The notes: generated by a model from the letters alone, not told the origin. Shown: positions 1 to 7,532, numbered from the stretch's first letter. The stretch is 64,000 nucleotides of DNA from Putridiphycobacter sp045107045 (GCA_045107045.1 JBGCFR010000012.1:1-64000); one strand, 5' to 3'. Made by a program: numbers and translations.

Positions 1-243
1 CCATATGCTGAATTTTTAATATTTAGAACTAGAAAGTATGTTCGCTATTATAGCAAGTAACAATATTTACTAAAAATACTAAATATTTACAATTTTTGCT
101 ATCCAAAAATCTCTACTTTTTTAAGAATAGCTAAAAAAATATTTTGTGTTGATTCGAACTGTCAATGCCTTTATAGATAAACTTAAGCGTTAATCTAATA
201 ACTTCAATTTATCAAATCTATAACTCCTTATAAAAATGTACAA
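1..243. other. AT-rich left edge, no gene seen
   Basis: I see no open frame with protein character on either strand and no RNA gene. The segment lies downstream of the reverse-strand SDR relic that stops at 244, so it may be the original 3' flank of that lost gene. Confidence 0.6.
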
Positions 244-349
244 CTAAAATGGGTTCGTGGCCCAAACATTAATCTCTGGTGCAAACCCTCTATCATCCAT
301 TTCTAAACCACTCAATATAACATGCGCAATTTCTGTAGGAGTCAATAAA
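244..349 (-). pseudogene. Relic: C-terminal tail of a short-chain dehydrogenase
   Basis: Read on the minus strand, the last 33 or so codons before a TAG at 244-246 give a tail with LTPTEIAHVILSGLEMDDRG and ending INVWATNPF. This matches almost residue for residue the C-terminus of the intact SDR at 6649-7353 (LTPLEIADIIIGGLELDNRG ... TNIWATNPF). Only this tail survives. At about 345-350 the sequence switches to a plus-strand propeller gene, so nine tenths of the SDR, with its nucleotide-binding and catalytic parts, is gone. It is a paralogue rather than a recent copy, because the nucleotide sequences differ at many positions. The relic shows that the apparent GTG start at 257 of the plus-strand frame is not genuine. 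Confidence 0.85.
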
Positions 350-868
350 GATAAAGATGGGAATATTTGGTTTGGAACTGCTACAGCAGGTGCTTTTCGA
401 TATGATGGAGATTCATTATTATGGTTTGGAGAAAAGGAACTCTCAACCCTTCCAGATGGTCGCGTACCAGGTGTACGTTCAATGATTCAGGATAAAGACG
501 GTTATTATTGGTTAAGTAATTTTTACAGTAAATATAAAATCAATCCTGACTTACCAAAAGGGTATAAAAAGGTAAAGGCAGTCGATTTACCTGAAGAAAT
601 AACAAAAGATAAAATACTATATTTCACTAGTGGAATAACAGACGAAAAGAATAATTTATGGATGACCACTTACGGAGGTGGTGTTTGGAAATATGATGGA
701 AAAACTCTGTCCAATTATAAAATACATAACGGTAAAGAAGAAGTTTTACTAATCTGCATATATCAAGACAATAACGGAACAATTTGGCTTGGAACAAACA
801 ATGACGGAGTTTATAAACGAAATGGAACTAAGTTTGAAAAATTTGAACCAAATAAAAGCAGTCGCTAA
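350..868 (+). pseudogene. 5'-truncated two-component-regulator-propeller protein
   Basis: About 170 codons of beta-propeller blades remain. Typical repeat signatures are DKDGNIWFGT near the start, DKDGYYWLS, EKNNLWMTTYGGGVWKYDGK and DNNGTIWLGTNNDGVYKRNG, so roughly four blades are preserved up to the natural-looking end at TAA 866-868. Members of this family in Bacteroidota are usually lipoproteins or sensor N-termini with more blades and a signal peptide. Here the 5' part is missing and the frame runs backwards into an SDR relic, so no start codon, signal peptide or promoter belongs to it. The stop codon lies inside the left arm of the attC-like palindrome, as a gene would in an integron cassette. 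I regard it as a non-functional fragment. Confidence 0.75.
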
Positions 869-1000
869 CACGGTGTATAAGTAATAGCGGTTTAAGTGAT
901 AGAACAAAAGTAATTAAATATAAAAAAGGTTTGTGTTTAACCGAAAGGTTAGTAAGTAGAAATCCGCTACTACTCATACACGAGACGTTGCACGGCATTA
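863..1000 (+). repeat. attC-like imperfect palindrome (possible integron cassette site)
   Basis: The left arm (864-890) begins GCTAAC directly over the stop codon of the propeller fragment. The right arm (967-993) ends with GACGTTGCAC. Folded together, GTGTATAAGTAATAGCGG pairs with CCGCTACTACTCATACAC, and AAC (867-869) pairs with GTT (987-989), separated from the main stem by an unpaired spacer. An outer AAC/GTT box, an asymmetric bulge, a long inner stem and a total length near 130 bp are the architecture of integron attC recombination sites. The outer boxes deviate from the RYYYAAC/GTTRRRY consensus. A smaller hairpin (TAACC-GAAA-GGTTA, 938-951) sits in the loop. No integrase is in the window. 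Confidence 0.5.
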
Positions 1001-1020
1001 AAAAAAACACCCCCCAATAA

Positions 1021-1836
1021 ATGAATTACCAAACATTTCAACCAAATTCTGACTTGGAATTGCTTATAAGTTGCTATTGGACTTTAGAAATTCCTGCCGA
1101 ATCTGGTGCTCAAAAACAGCGGATAATTCCAGACGGAACAATTGAAATGGCATTTATCCTTGGAGATGATATTAAACGATATACTTTCGAAGATAAATTC
1201 ATTATACAGCCTCGTGCAATGGTTCTTGGACACACAATCAAGCCATTTTATATCGAACCGACAGGTTTTGTAAACACTTTTGCAATTCGTTTTTACCCTT
1301 ACGGCTTTTCAAATTTTGTAAATATGCCGATTAAGGATTTAGCAAATAAGGAAACACCTATTAAATTATTTTTTGGAGAAAAAACTGCTAGTGACTTAGA
1401 GCGAAAAATAATTGAGGCAAGTAATACTAGTGAACGGATAGAAATTATTGAAAATTTTCTTTTAGATAAATTAAACGAAAAAACTACAATTGATAATATC
1501 GTAAAAACTACGATAGACGCACTTTTAGCAACAAATGGAAATGCTTCGATAAGCACAATTCTTAAAGAAGACTTATCTAAACGGAGACAACTTGAACGAA
1601 ATTTCAGAAAACAAATTGGTGTCAGTCCAAAACAATTAGGTAAAGTAATTCGATTGCAAACTGCATTGAAAATGCTTCTTAATAAAAAATCTGAAAACTT
1701 GACTGACATTGCATATAAAAGTGAATACTTTGACCAAGCTCACTTTATAAAAGACTTTAAAGAATTTACCGGAATTAATCCTAAAAGATTTTTAGGCAAT
1801 GAAAACATGACGCTTTCTTCCCTTTTCTACAAATAA
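1021..1836 (+). CDS. AraC family transcriptional regulator
   Basis: The 271-residue protein has an N-terminal effector-type domain of the DUF6597 kind (residues ~1-145; signatures CYWTLEIP near 18-25, IIPDGTIEMAF near 35-45, FAIRFYPYGF near 87-96). A C-terminal AraC helix-turn-helix domain follows (~155-258; second HTH ending FDQAHFIKDFKEFTG then NPKRF, the usual AraC finish). It should bind DNA as a one-component regulator; the ligand cannot be told. The start ATG at 1021 follows the attC-like element by about 20 bp, and the gene stands alone on its strand between relics and a VOC gene, so its targets are unknown. Family assignment is firm. Confidence 0.9.
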   Translation: MNYQTFQPNSDLELLISCYWTLEIPAESGAQKQRIIPDGTIEMAFILGDDIKRYTFEDKFIIQPRAMVLGHTIKPFYIEPTGFVNTFAIRFYPYGFSNFVNMPIKDLANKETPIKLFFGEKTASDLERKIIEASNTSERIEIIENFLLDKLNEKTTIDNIVKTTIDALLATNGNASISTILKEDLSKRRQLERNFRKQIGVSPKQLGKVIRLQTALKMLLNKKSENLTDIAYKSEYFDQAHFIKDFKEFTGINPKRFLGNENMTLSSLFYK

Positions 1837-1879
1837 TCTACGTGTCGCATTTTTACAATTTTCAAATTTAAATCTAATC

Positions 1880-1887
1880 TACATTTG
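1880..1887 (+). promoter_or_regulatory. Putative -7 box of the VOC lipoprotein gene
   Basis: TACATTTG matches the Bacteroidota -7 consensus TAnnTTTG and lies 23 bp before the ATG at 1911. A clear -33 TTG at 19-21 bp is not evident, so this is tentative. It suggests the VOC gene is transcribed on its own rather than with the AraC gene. Confidence 0.4.
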
Positions 1888-1910
1888 TCTTGTCAAATTA
1901 AACAGGAAAA

Positions 1911-2405
1911 ATGAGAAAATCCATACTTTTTACAGTCATAATTCTATCCTTTAGTATTACAGCTTGTAACAATCAAAACAAATCTAAAACCGAAACTAAC
2001 TCGGTTGAATCTAATATTAATCAAAAAACAAAACAAATGAAAAGTCATATTTCAATTTTTGAAATTCCAGCAACGGATATTTCAAGAGCTACTAACTTTT
2101 ACAAAGAAATCTTAGGAATAGAAATTGAAAGATTGGATTTCCCAGGAATGGAAATGGGTCTATTCCCATACCAAGACCAAATGGTAACAGGAGTAATAAT
2201 GAAGGGAGAAGGCTACGAGCCTTCATCCAGCGGAGTTACTATTTATCTGAATGGAGGAGATAACCTGCAAACTATTCTCGATAAAGTAGAGGGTAATGGC
2301 GGAAAAATAATTATCCCTAAAACACCTCATGCTGACGAAAGTGGATTTTTTGCCATTCTCCACGACTCTGAGGGAAATAAAATCGGACTTCATTCGCCAA
2401 ATTGA
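1911..2405 (+). CDS. VOC (glyoxalase/dioxygenase-fold) family lipoprotein
   Basis: A 164-residue protein with a lipoprotein signal: charged start, hydrophobic run and lipobox SITAC with Cys19, then a Ser/Thr/Asn/Lys-rich tether up to about residue 42. Residues ~43-163 form one VOC module (ISIFEIPATDISRATNFYKEILG, then GVTIYLN, GGKIIIPKT and FAILHDSEGNKIGLHSP), the beta-alpha-beta-beta-beta fold of glyoxalase I and related enzymes. Such single-domain proteins usually act on small molecules with a metal, but no substrate can be given. An internal Met at residue 43 coincides with the start of the usual cytosolic form, so a shorter cytosolic product is conceivable; the intact lipobox argues for an envelope-anchored protein. 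Confidence 0.85.
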   Translation: MRKSILFTVIILSFSITACNNQNKSKTETNSVESNINQKTKQMKSHISIFEIPATDISRATNFYKEILGIEIERLDFPGMEMGLFPYQDQMVTGVIMKGEGYEPSSSGVTIYLNGGDNLQTILDKVEGNGGKIIIPKTPHADESGFFAILHDSEGNKIGLHSPN

Positions 2406-2440
2406 AAAAGAGCGAACGCACAATAATTTGTAAAATCAAG

Positions 2441-2470
2441 AACGGTCGGGTATAAACTCTGACCGTTTTT
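2441..2470 (+). terminator. Rho-independent terminator after the VOC gene
   Basis: AACGGTC (2441-2447) pairs with GACCGTT (2461-2467) around a 13-nt loop and runs into a T stretch (2466-2470). It lies 36 bp after the VOC stop codon. Confidence 0.6.
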
Positions 2471-2580
2471 GCGTTAAATTAAGTATCTTGCTTACCAAAA
2501 GTAGTTAGAGGCTAATCCTGTACAGTTTTTGCACAACCATTAGCAAAAAATATTAAAAGATATTGAAGTAAAAAAACAAA

Positions 2581-3291
2581 ATGATTTGCATATCATGTAA
2601 TATTGAATATAACTCAAATTTTTGCCCAAATTGTGGAGAAAAGTCTGGAATTAAAAAACTAACATTTAATTCAATGATTGAAAACACCTTTTCCAGCATT
2701 ACGGATATGGACAAAGGTTTTCTTTATAATTTTAAAATGCTTTTTGTAAATCCTGAAAAATTTTCGTTTGATTATATCCTTGGTAAAAGAAAAGGGATAC
2801 TCAACCCAATTTCATTCTTAATAATTTCAATTTCCATCTATTTGATATTTGAGACGATTTTCAAATTACCAAAAGAACAGATCGACAATATTGATAGGTC
2901 GGCTATCAACAAAAAGGGATATGAAATTGGGCTAGCGGGAGGGAAGATTATATATGAATATTTCAAATACTTTTGGATGTTTTCAGTTTTTCTGCTTGCA
3001 AACACAACTAAAATTATTTATGGAAAATATAGTTATATAGAACATGTAGCTATATCTTCTTTAATTATTGGACAAGCTACTTTATTAGGAATAATTGGAT
3101 TTTTAATTTTTAGAATTCCTTTAACTTTTAACCCTATACTATATTTAGCTATATTCACTTTGACATATTTCATTTTTAATAAAGAAAAGGCTAAATTTAA
3201 ATCAATATTATTGTCATTTTTAGGATTGATTTTATTTATAATTCAGCTTTTTCTTGTCATAGTAATTATAGGAATTGTGATGGTTCAATAA
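2581..3291 (+). CDS. DUF3667 family zinc-ribbon membrane protein
   Basis: A 236-residue protein beginning with a four-cysteine zinc ribbon (Cys3-x2-Cys6-x8-Cys15-x2-Cys18, last pair CPNCGEK). The characteristic DUF3667 stretch on a membrane-associated helix follows (NFKMLFVNPEKFSFDYILGKRKGILNP, about 49-75, with GKR preceding the first transmembrane segment). Four to five hydrophobic segments fill residues ~75-236. Bacteroidota genomes often carry several copies; the function is unknown. The ATG at 2581 follows 175 bp of non-coding DNA that begins with a terminator, so it is probably a single-gene unit. Confidence 0.8.
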   Translation: MICISCNIEYNSNFCPNCGEKSGIKKLTFNSMIENTFSSITDMDKGFLYNFKMLFVNPEKFSFDYILGKRKGILNPISFLIISISIYLIFETIFKLPKEQIDNIDRSAINKKGYEIGLAGGKIIYEYFKYFWMFSVFLLANTTKIIYGKYSYIEHVAISSLIIGQATLLGIIGFLIFRIPLTFNPILYLAIFTLTYFIFNKEKAKFKSILLSFLGLILFIIQLFLVIVIIGIVMVQ

Positions 3292-3310
3292 AGAAAAATG
3301 AAAAATACTT

Positions 3311-3420
3311 TTGCTAGCAGTAGGCATAATTCATTGTTATTAGTTGTCTACTTGCGAAAGTAGCTGTGAACCTTTTCCTGTGAATTATCTGCTAAATATA
3401 GTACTTAAACTGCGCAACGA
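3311..3420 (+). other. Structured non-coding segment between DUF3667 and DinB genes
   Basis: A perfect hairpin CTACTT-GCGA-AAGTAG (3348-3363, GNRA-type loop) is nested in a weaker outer pairing (AGCAG...AATTCA near 3316-3333 with TGAATTATCTGCT near 3380-3393). It resembles the stem-in-stem plan of the element at 863-1000 but lacks the AAC/GTT outer boxes. Function unknown; a decayed cassette site is one option. Confidence 0.3.
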
Positions 3421-3473
3421 TATCATACACCAATACGCCAGGTAAAAAACAATGTAGACTAAGAACAGAAATT

Positions 3474-3992
3474 ATGGAATTTCCAAAAAAAACAGAATAC
3501 TATCCAGGATATCAACAATATATTGATTTAGCAGATCGAGGGAATTTTTTTGAACAATTTGACAATGTCACGAACGAGACTATAAAATTTTTCAAATCAA
3601 TCAGTAATGAGAAATTGAACCATAGATATGCGGAAAATAAGTGGACAATTAAAGATGTGTTTATGCACATTATTGACACAGAAAGAGGTTTTTCATATAG
3701 AACTATAGTATGTATGCGAAAAGATAGCAAAACACCATTGTATGCAATGGATGAAGAGTCTTACGCAAAAAATGTAAATGTGACAGAACGAAGTATCGAA
3801 AGCATGGTTAAAGAATTTCAAGCTGTTAGAGAAGGATTTAGAATTTTGTTTGAAAATTGTACAGAAGAACAGGCTTCATTTTTGGGGAACCATATAGAGT
3901 ACAATATTTCTGCAAGAGCCTTGGGATACATTTCTATTGGACATACTAAACATCATATAAATATTATAAAAAAAAGGTATTTAAATGAATAG
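3474..3992 (+). CDS. DinB family protein (putative metal-dependent)
   Basis: 172 residues forming the DinB/YfiT four-helix fold. His65 in FMHIIDTERG and His157/His161 in GHTKHH occupy the three positions that hold the divalent metal in this superfamily, so a bound metal is expected. Family members include thiol transferases (bacillithiol, mycothiol) and many proteins without known activity; nothing here points to a specific substrate. The gene stands alone in the accessory patch. The start at 3474 gives the usual family length. Confidence 0.85.
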   Translation: MEFPKKTEYYPGYQQYIDLADRGNFFEQFDNVTNETIKFFKSISNEKLNHRYAENKWTIKDVFMHIIDTERGFSYRTIVCMRKDSKTPLYAMDEESYAKNVNVTERSIESMVKEFQAVREGFRILFENCTEEQASFLGNHIEYNISARALGYISIGHTKHHINIIKKRYLNE

Positions 3993-4071
3993 ATCAGAAA
4001 ACCCGGGCAGCTAACGCCTGCGACAGATATCACATTTTACGTTATAAAATATTTAAGACAAAGATTAAGAA

Positions 4072-4280
4072 TTGAAAGCAGATTTAATTTATAGAAAAGC
4101 AAACTCTTCAGATTTCGATAAATTAAAATCACTTGGAATAGAATCTTACTCGGAATTTTCTAAAGTCCTAACAAATATAAATTGGGATAAAATGAATTCT
4201 TTTCTTGAAAGCAATGATAACTTAACAAAACTGATTAATCAAAGTACGATTTTCGTTTGCGAAAATTCATCCCAATTCAC
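4072..4280 (+). pseudogene. N-terminal half of a GNAT acetyltransferase
   Basis: The frame reads LIYRKANSSDFDKLKSLGI, then a helical stretch and STIFVCEN, the first strand, helix pair and second strand of a GNAT fold. It then ends in unrelated codons (TAA at 4288-4290). The acetyl-CoA binding loop (R/Q-x-x-G-x-G/A) and the remaining two thirds are absent. The only in-frame starter is TTG at 4072; no ATG fits. The break near 4270-4280 is therefore a recombination or deletion junction, and the fragment cannot be an enzyme. Confidence 0.65.
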
Positions 4281-4282
4281 TC

Positions 4283-4519
4283 ATGATTAAAGGGATTGTG
4301 TGTGGTTATCGAATTGAAGAAATAGATGATGAATTTGAAGTATATAAACAATGTAGACGTTTAGAGAAATTGATTGACGAATTGGCAAAAGGTCGTAAAA
4401 TGGAGAAAATTTTACGAGAAGAAAAAAATAGAAACTACAAGTATGTAGGTGAAATAGGACATGGTCTAAGGAAAACAGAGCTCCATACTTACTATAATAC
4501 AAATGCTGCTCCAAAGTAG
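4283..4519 (+). CDS. Hypothetical 78-residue protein or gene fragment
   Basis: The frame from ATG 4283 encodes a charged, helix-prone peptide (RRLEKLIDELAKGRK, then EEKNRNYKYVGEIGHGLRK). Its composition looks like real coding sequence, but I do not recognise a family. It begins exactly where the GNAT fragment breaks off and ends where the lipoprotein pseudogene on the other strand is cut, so it is most likely the tail of a larger gene brought in by rearrangement. A short intact gene is the alternative. Confidence 0.35.
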   Translation: MIKGIVCGYRIEEIDDEFEVYKQCRRLEKLIDELAKGRKMEKILREEKNRNYKYVGEIGHGLRKTELHTYYNTNAAPK

Positions 4520-4534
4520 AATTTGAATGAAAAA

Positions 4535-4751
4535 AACTTCAGTAATAACTTGTCCTTCCCAAAAACAATTTGCACCTTCCAGGCATCTAGAATTTTCAAT
4601 TACTATAAAGCCTAACAGCTATAAATTCATTTCTTCTATTTTTACAGATTCATCAGACTTCATTTTAAATGGAGTGCTGAATTGAGAATCAAAGGTTGTT
4701 TTGCCGCAACTTACAATTAGCACAATACTGAAAAGAAAGATTATATTTCAT
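4535..4751 (-). pseudogene. Disrupted small lipoprotein gene
   Basis: On the minus strand ATG (4749-4751) is followed one base out of frame by IIFLFSIVLIVSCGK, a lipoprotein signal with lipobox IVSC. The frame runs on through DSQFSTPFKMKSDESVKIEE, hits an in-frame TAG at 4619-4621, and continues as ENSRCLEGANCFWEGQVI. The RCxEGxxCxWxG-type motif after a VKIEEMNL strand is typical of a small Bacteroidota lipoprotein family. At least two lesions (a frame slip after the second codon and an amber stop) and a lost 3' end near 4520 show it is dead. It begins 2 bp beyond the stop of the Lrp-type gene, so it was once its operon partner. Confidence 0.7.
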
Positions 4752-4752
4752 A

Positions 4753-5223
4753 CTACATGCTTTCTGGCTGATAAATGCCGGACTTTTTAATTTCATTTAC
4801 AACAAAAGAAGAATGGACATTACCTATGTTTTTTATCCTTGCCAATTTATCAGTTAAAAAATGACGATAGCTATCCATATTTTTCACCATTACTTTTAAT
4901 AGATAGTCGTGCTCTCCAGTCACATGATGACATTCAATAACCTCATTTATTGATACCACTTCTTTTTCAAAATTGACTAAAAAAGCCTTGGTATGCTCTT
5001 TTAAAGAAACATGAGTAAATACTAACAGATCTAAACCTAATTTATAGGGATTCACTTTAGCGACATATTTTTCAATTACTCCAGCTTTTTCTAGCTTCTT
5101 AATTCGCTCATAAACTGGTGTTACTGTCAGATTAAGTTGCTTTGCAACCGCTTTAATATTCACATTGGAATCTGCTTGTAAAATAGTAATAATTTGACTG
5201 TCAATATTATCTAGTTTCTTCAT
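4753..5223 (-). CDS. Lrp/AsnC family transcriptional regulator
   Basis: A 156-residue protein with the standard two-part layout: an N-terminal winged helix-turn-helix (residues ~1-60; LDNIDSQIITILQADSN then NIKAVAKQLNLTVTPVYERIKKLEKAG) and the RAM/AsnC ligand domain (~65-150; GEHDYLLKVMVKNMDSYRHFL and GNVHSSFVVNEIKKSG). It is divergent from the Cys/Met PLP enzyme at 5372, and the 148-bp gap holds a near-perfect Lrp-type box. Lrp-like activators paired with sulfur amino acid lyases are known (MdeR beside mdeA in Pseudomonas putida). I infer local control of the PLP gene and autoregulation, with an amino acid as effector. Confidence 0.92.
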   Translation of the reverse strand: MKKLDNIDSQIITILQADSNVNIKAVAKQLNLTVTPVYERIKKLEKAGVIEKYVAKVNPYKLGLDLLVFTHVSLKEHTKAFLVNFEKEVVSINEVIECHHVTGEHDYLLKVMVKNMDSYRHFLTDKLARIKNIGNVHSSFVVNEIKKSGIYQPESM

Positions 5224-5263
5224 GTGAATAATTACTAAACATTAGTAGTAAAAATCTAATATA

Positions 5264-5290
5264 CAGAATAATTTACTGTAAAATACAGTA
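5264..5290. promoter_or_regulatory. Lrp-type operator in the divergent promoter region
   Basis: CAGAATAATTTACTG (5264-5278) agrees with 14 of 15 positions of the E. coli Lrp consensus YAGHAWATTWTDCTR. Overlapping it is a perfect 17-bp palindrome, TACTGTA-AAA-TACAGTA (5274-5290). Two overlapping dyads suit the cooperative, multimeric binding of Lrp proteins. The position is 41 bp upstream of the regulator start and 81 bp upstream of the PLP gene. Confidence 0.6.
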
Positions 5291-5371
5291 TATGCAGGTA
5301 TTTATTTCGCTATCAGGAATATGATTAGTTTTTCATAATTCAATTTAATTCCTTTGTAAAAAAATAAAACC

Positions 5372-6598
5372 ATGCGCAGACCAGAATCAGAAATGATGTC
5401 CTTTGGCTATAAGCCTTCCTTATCAGAAGGGGCTATCAAATGCCCAATTTTTCAAACCTCAACATTTGTATTTAAAAATGCAGAGGAAGGAAAAGCCTTC
5501 TTTGAAGTAGCCTATGGAATTAGAGAAAAAGCTGAGAATGAAGAAATGGGTTTAATTTACAGTCGATTAAATAATCCCGATTTAGAAATTCTAGAAAACA
5601 GATTGAGTTTATGGGATAATGCTGAAGATTGCGCTGTTTTTGAAAGTGGGATGGCTGCAATTTCAACTGTGCTAATGGAATTCTTAGCACCAGGCGATTT
5701 ATTGCTTTATAGTAATCCAATTTATGGTGGAACGGATCATTTTATTAAGCATGTATTAACTAAGTACGGTATTCATATTTTACCATTTGATGCCAAAGAT
5801 TCTGAAGATGCTATTCGCAATAAACTAATGGCTAGCGGCCATGCTGATAAATTAGCTTTAATTTTTGTTGAAACACCTGCCAACCCAACAAATGCTTTAA
5901 TTGACATTCAAATGTGCCACCAAATCGCTACCTCATTTTCTTTGGAAGAAAATGAGGTGATTTTAGCAATTGACAACACTTATATGGGGCCAGTTTGGCA
6001 ACACCCAATTAAACATGGCGCTGATTTAGTAATTTATTCAGCTACCAAATATATTGGTGGGCATAGTGATGTGATCGCAGGTGCAGTTTTAGGTAATGCA
6101 ACTAATATGTCAAGAATTAAAGGCATGCGGACATTTTTAGGAAATCAAACAAGTCCAAATACTGGTTGGCTATTGATGCGAAGTCTCGAAACTTTAAAAA
6201 TAAGGATGGACAAGCAAGAAGAAAATGCAAAGCATATTGCTAATTTTCTTGTCAATCATCCAAAGGTAGAACATGTTTATTATCTAGGTATGTTAGAGGG
6301 TGAACAAAAGGTTATTTTCGACAGACAATGCGAAGGTACTGGAGCCATGGTGTCATTCAATATAGTTGGTGGTGAAAAAGAGGCCTTTCAATTTTTGAAT
6401 CAACTCAAATTAATCAAATTGGCTGTGAGTTTAGGAGGAACTGAGTCTTTAGCTGAACATCCAGCCTCAATGACTCATGCAGGAGTTGATAAGGCAGAAA
6501 GAGAAAGTCATGGTATTACCGATCAATTGATACGAATTTCAGTAGGTATTGAACATTTCGACGATATAATTGCAGACATAAAACAAGCCTTTGTTTAA
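5372..6598 (+). CDS. Cystathionine gamma-synthase family PLP enzyme
   Basis: A 408-residue Cys/Met-metabolism PLP-dependent enzyme. Lys226 in YSATKYIGGHSD is the Schiff-base lysine, Asp201 in AIDNTYMGP contacts the PLP ring nitrogen, and SRLNNPD (64-70) and SLGGTESLAEHP near the C-terminus are family signatures. Reactions in the family include gamma-synthase, beta-lyase and methionine gamma-lyase. The diagnostic cysteine of methionine gamma-lyases (YGCT) is Gly120 here (YGGT), so that activity should not be assumed. Residues ~44-60 are an insertion relative to typical members of ~390 residues. An Lrp-type regulator is transcribed divergently. The exact substrate is unresolved. Confidence 0.88.
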   Translation: MRRPESEMMSFGYKPSLSEGAIKCPIFQTSTFVFKNAEEGKAFFEVAYGIREKAENEEMGLIYSRLNNPDLEILENRLSLWDNAEDCAVFESGMAAISTVLMEFLAPGDLLLYSNPIYGGTDHFIKHVLTKYGIHILPFDAKDSEDAIRNKLMASGHADKLALIFVETPANPTNALIDIQMCHQIATSFSLEENEVILAIDNTYMGPVWQHPIKHGADLVIYSATKYIGGHSDVIAGAVLGNATNMSRIKGMRTFLGNQTSPNTGWLLMRSLETLKIRMDKQEENAKHIANFLVNHPKVEHVYYLGMLEGEQKVIFDRQCEGTGAMVSFNIVGGEKEAFQFLNQLKLIKLAVSLGGTESLAEHPASMTHAGVDKAERESHGITDQLIRISVGIEHFDDIIADIKQAFV

Positions 6599-6600
6599 TC

Positions 6601-6632
6601 AAAAAATGGTAGACTATGGTCTACCATTTTTT
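6601..6632. terminator. Bidirectional intrinsic terminator
   Basis: A perfect 14-bp stem (6601-6614 with 6619-6632) around a 4-nt loop has A-run and T-run flanks, so it works in both directions. It sits between the convergent PLP enzyme and SDR genes. Confidence 0.9.
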
Positions 6633-6648
6633 AAAGTTAAGTGCGATT

Positions 6649-7353
6649 TTAAAACGGATTAGTAGCCCAAATATTTGTTTCAGGCACAAAGCCCCTATTA
6701 TCTAATTCTAGTCCACCAATAATAATATCGGCAATTTCTAATGGTGTTAATTTATTACTTACGGCTTCACGTTCTTCCCTACTGTCTTGATTAAATGCAG
6801 TTGTTACTTCACTTGGGTTAACCAAAAATACCCGAATATTATCTTTTCTTAACTCTGCCTGCCAGCATTGCGTCATAGCACGTACAGCAAATTTTGAAGC
6901 AGCATAGACTGAGCCATGCGCAAAACCTTTTATGGCAGCCGACGAACCAATATTAATAATATTCCCGCTTTGCTGTTCTTTGAAAGCTGGTAAAAATGCT
7001 TGTGTTAGCATAGCTAAACCAAAAACATTTGTATCAAAAATACGTTGGAACTGATCTATTGATAAATCCCCTAATAAAGCAAACTCGCCTATTCCTGCAT
7101 TGTTTAATAACACATCAATACCACCTCCCAATAAACTAAGACACTCGTTCGCTTTCTCCTCAATACTTGAAGTATCAGAAATATCGAACACCAATGGAAT
7201 GGCACCAATTTCATTAGCAGCAGATTCTAATCTTTCCTTATTTCGTCCAGTAATAATCACTTTGGCACCTTTATCAATCATCAATTTAGCTGTTGTTTTA
7301 CCAATCCCCAAACTACCGCCTGTCACCACTATTCTTTTGTCTTGTAAATTCAT
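6649..7353 (-). CDS. Short-chain dehydrogenase/reductase (SDR)
   Basis: A classical SDR of 234 residues: nucleotide-binding TGGSLGIG (11-18), NNAG (84-87), and the catalytic Ser (137/138), Tyr150 and Lys154 in YAASK. GRNKER after the second strand favours NADP(H). Similar to 3-oxoacyl-ACP reductase-like SDRs of unassigned substrate. It ends in NIWATNPF, the same tail preserved in the relic at 244-349, so two related SDR genes once flanked this part of the chromosome. It is convergent with the PLP enzyme and separated from it by a strong bidirectional terminator. Confidence 0.92.
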   Translation of the reverse strand: MNLQDKRIVVTGGSLGIGKTTAKLMIDKGAKVIITGRNKERLESAANEIGAIPLVFDISDTSSIEEKANECLSLLGGGIDVLLNNAGIGEFALLGDLSIDQFQRIFDTNVFGLAMLTQAFLPAFKEQQSGNIINIGSSAAIKGFAHGSVYAASKFAVRAMTQCWQAELRKDNIRVFLVNPSEVTTAFNQDSREEREAVSNKLTPLEIADIIIGGLELDNRGFVPETNIWATNPF

Positions 7354-7532
7354 TTATATCCAATTTTATTCAAAACAAAAATACACAATTACCAGTTCTG
7401 AAAGTTAATTATTTTTGTATGTATTGAACTACACTAAATATAGCTCAACTAACTAATAGCTTTTCAAGTGTCTAATTAATTTTTAGTTGTATTGGTTATA
7501 ATATCATATACTTTTAATAAAATTAGTGAGAG

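Noticed and set aside
257..349. GTG start and first 30 codons of a 203-residue plus-strand protein
   Set aside because: These codons are the antisense of an SDR C-terminus; the real propeller sequence begins near 350.
5372..6598. Calling the PLP enzyme a methionine gamma-lyase from its divergent Lrp neighbour
   Set aside because: The key active-site cysteine is glycine, so only the broader family is supported.
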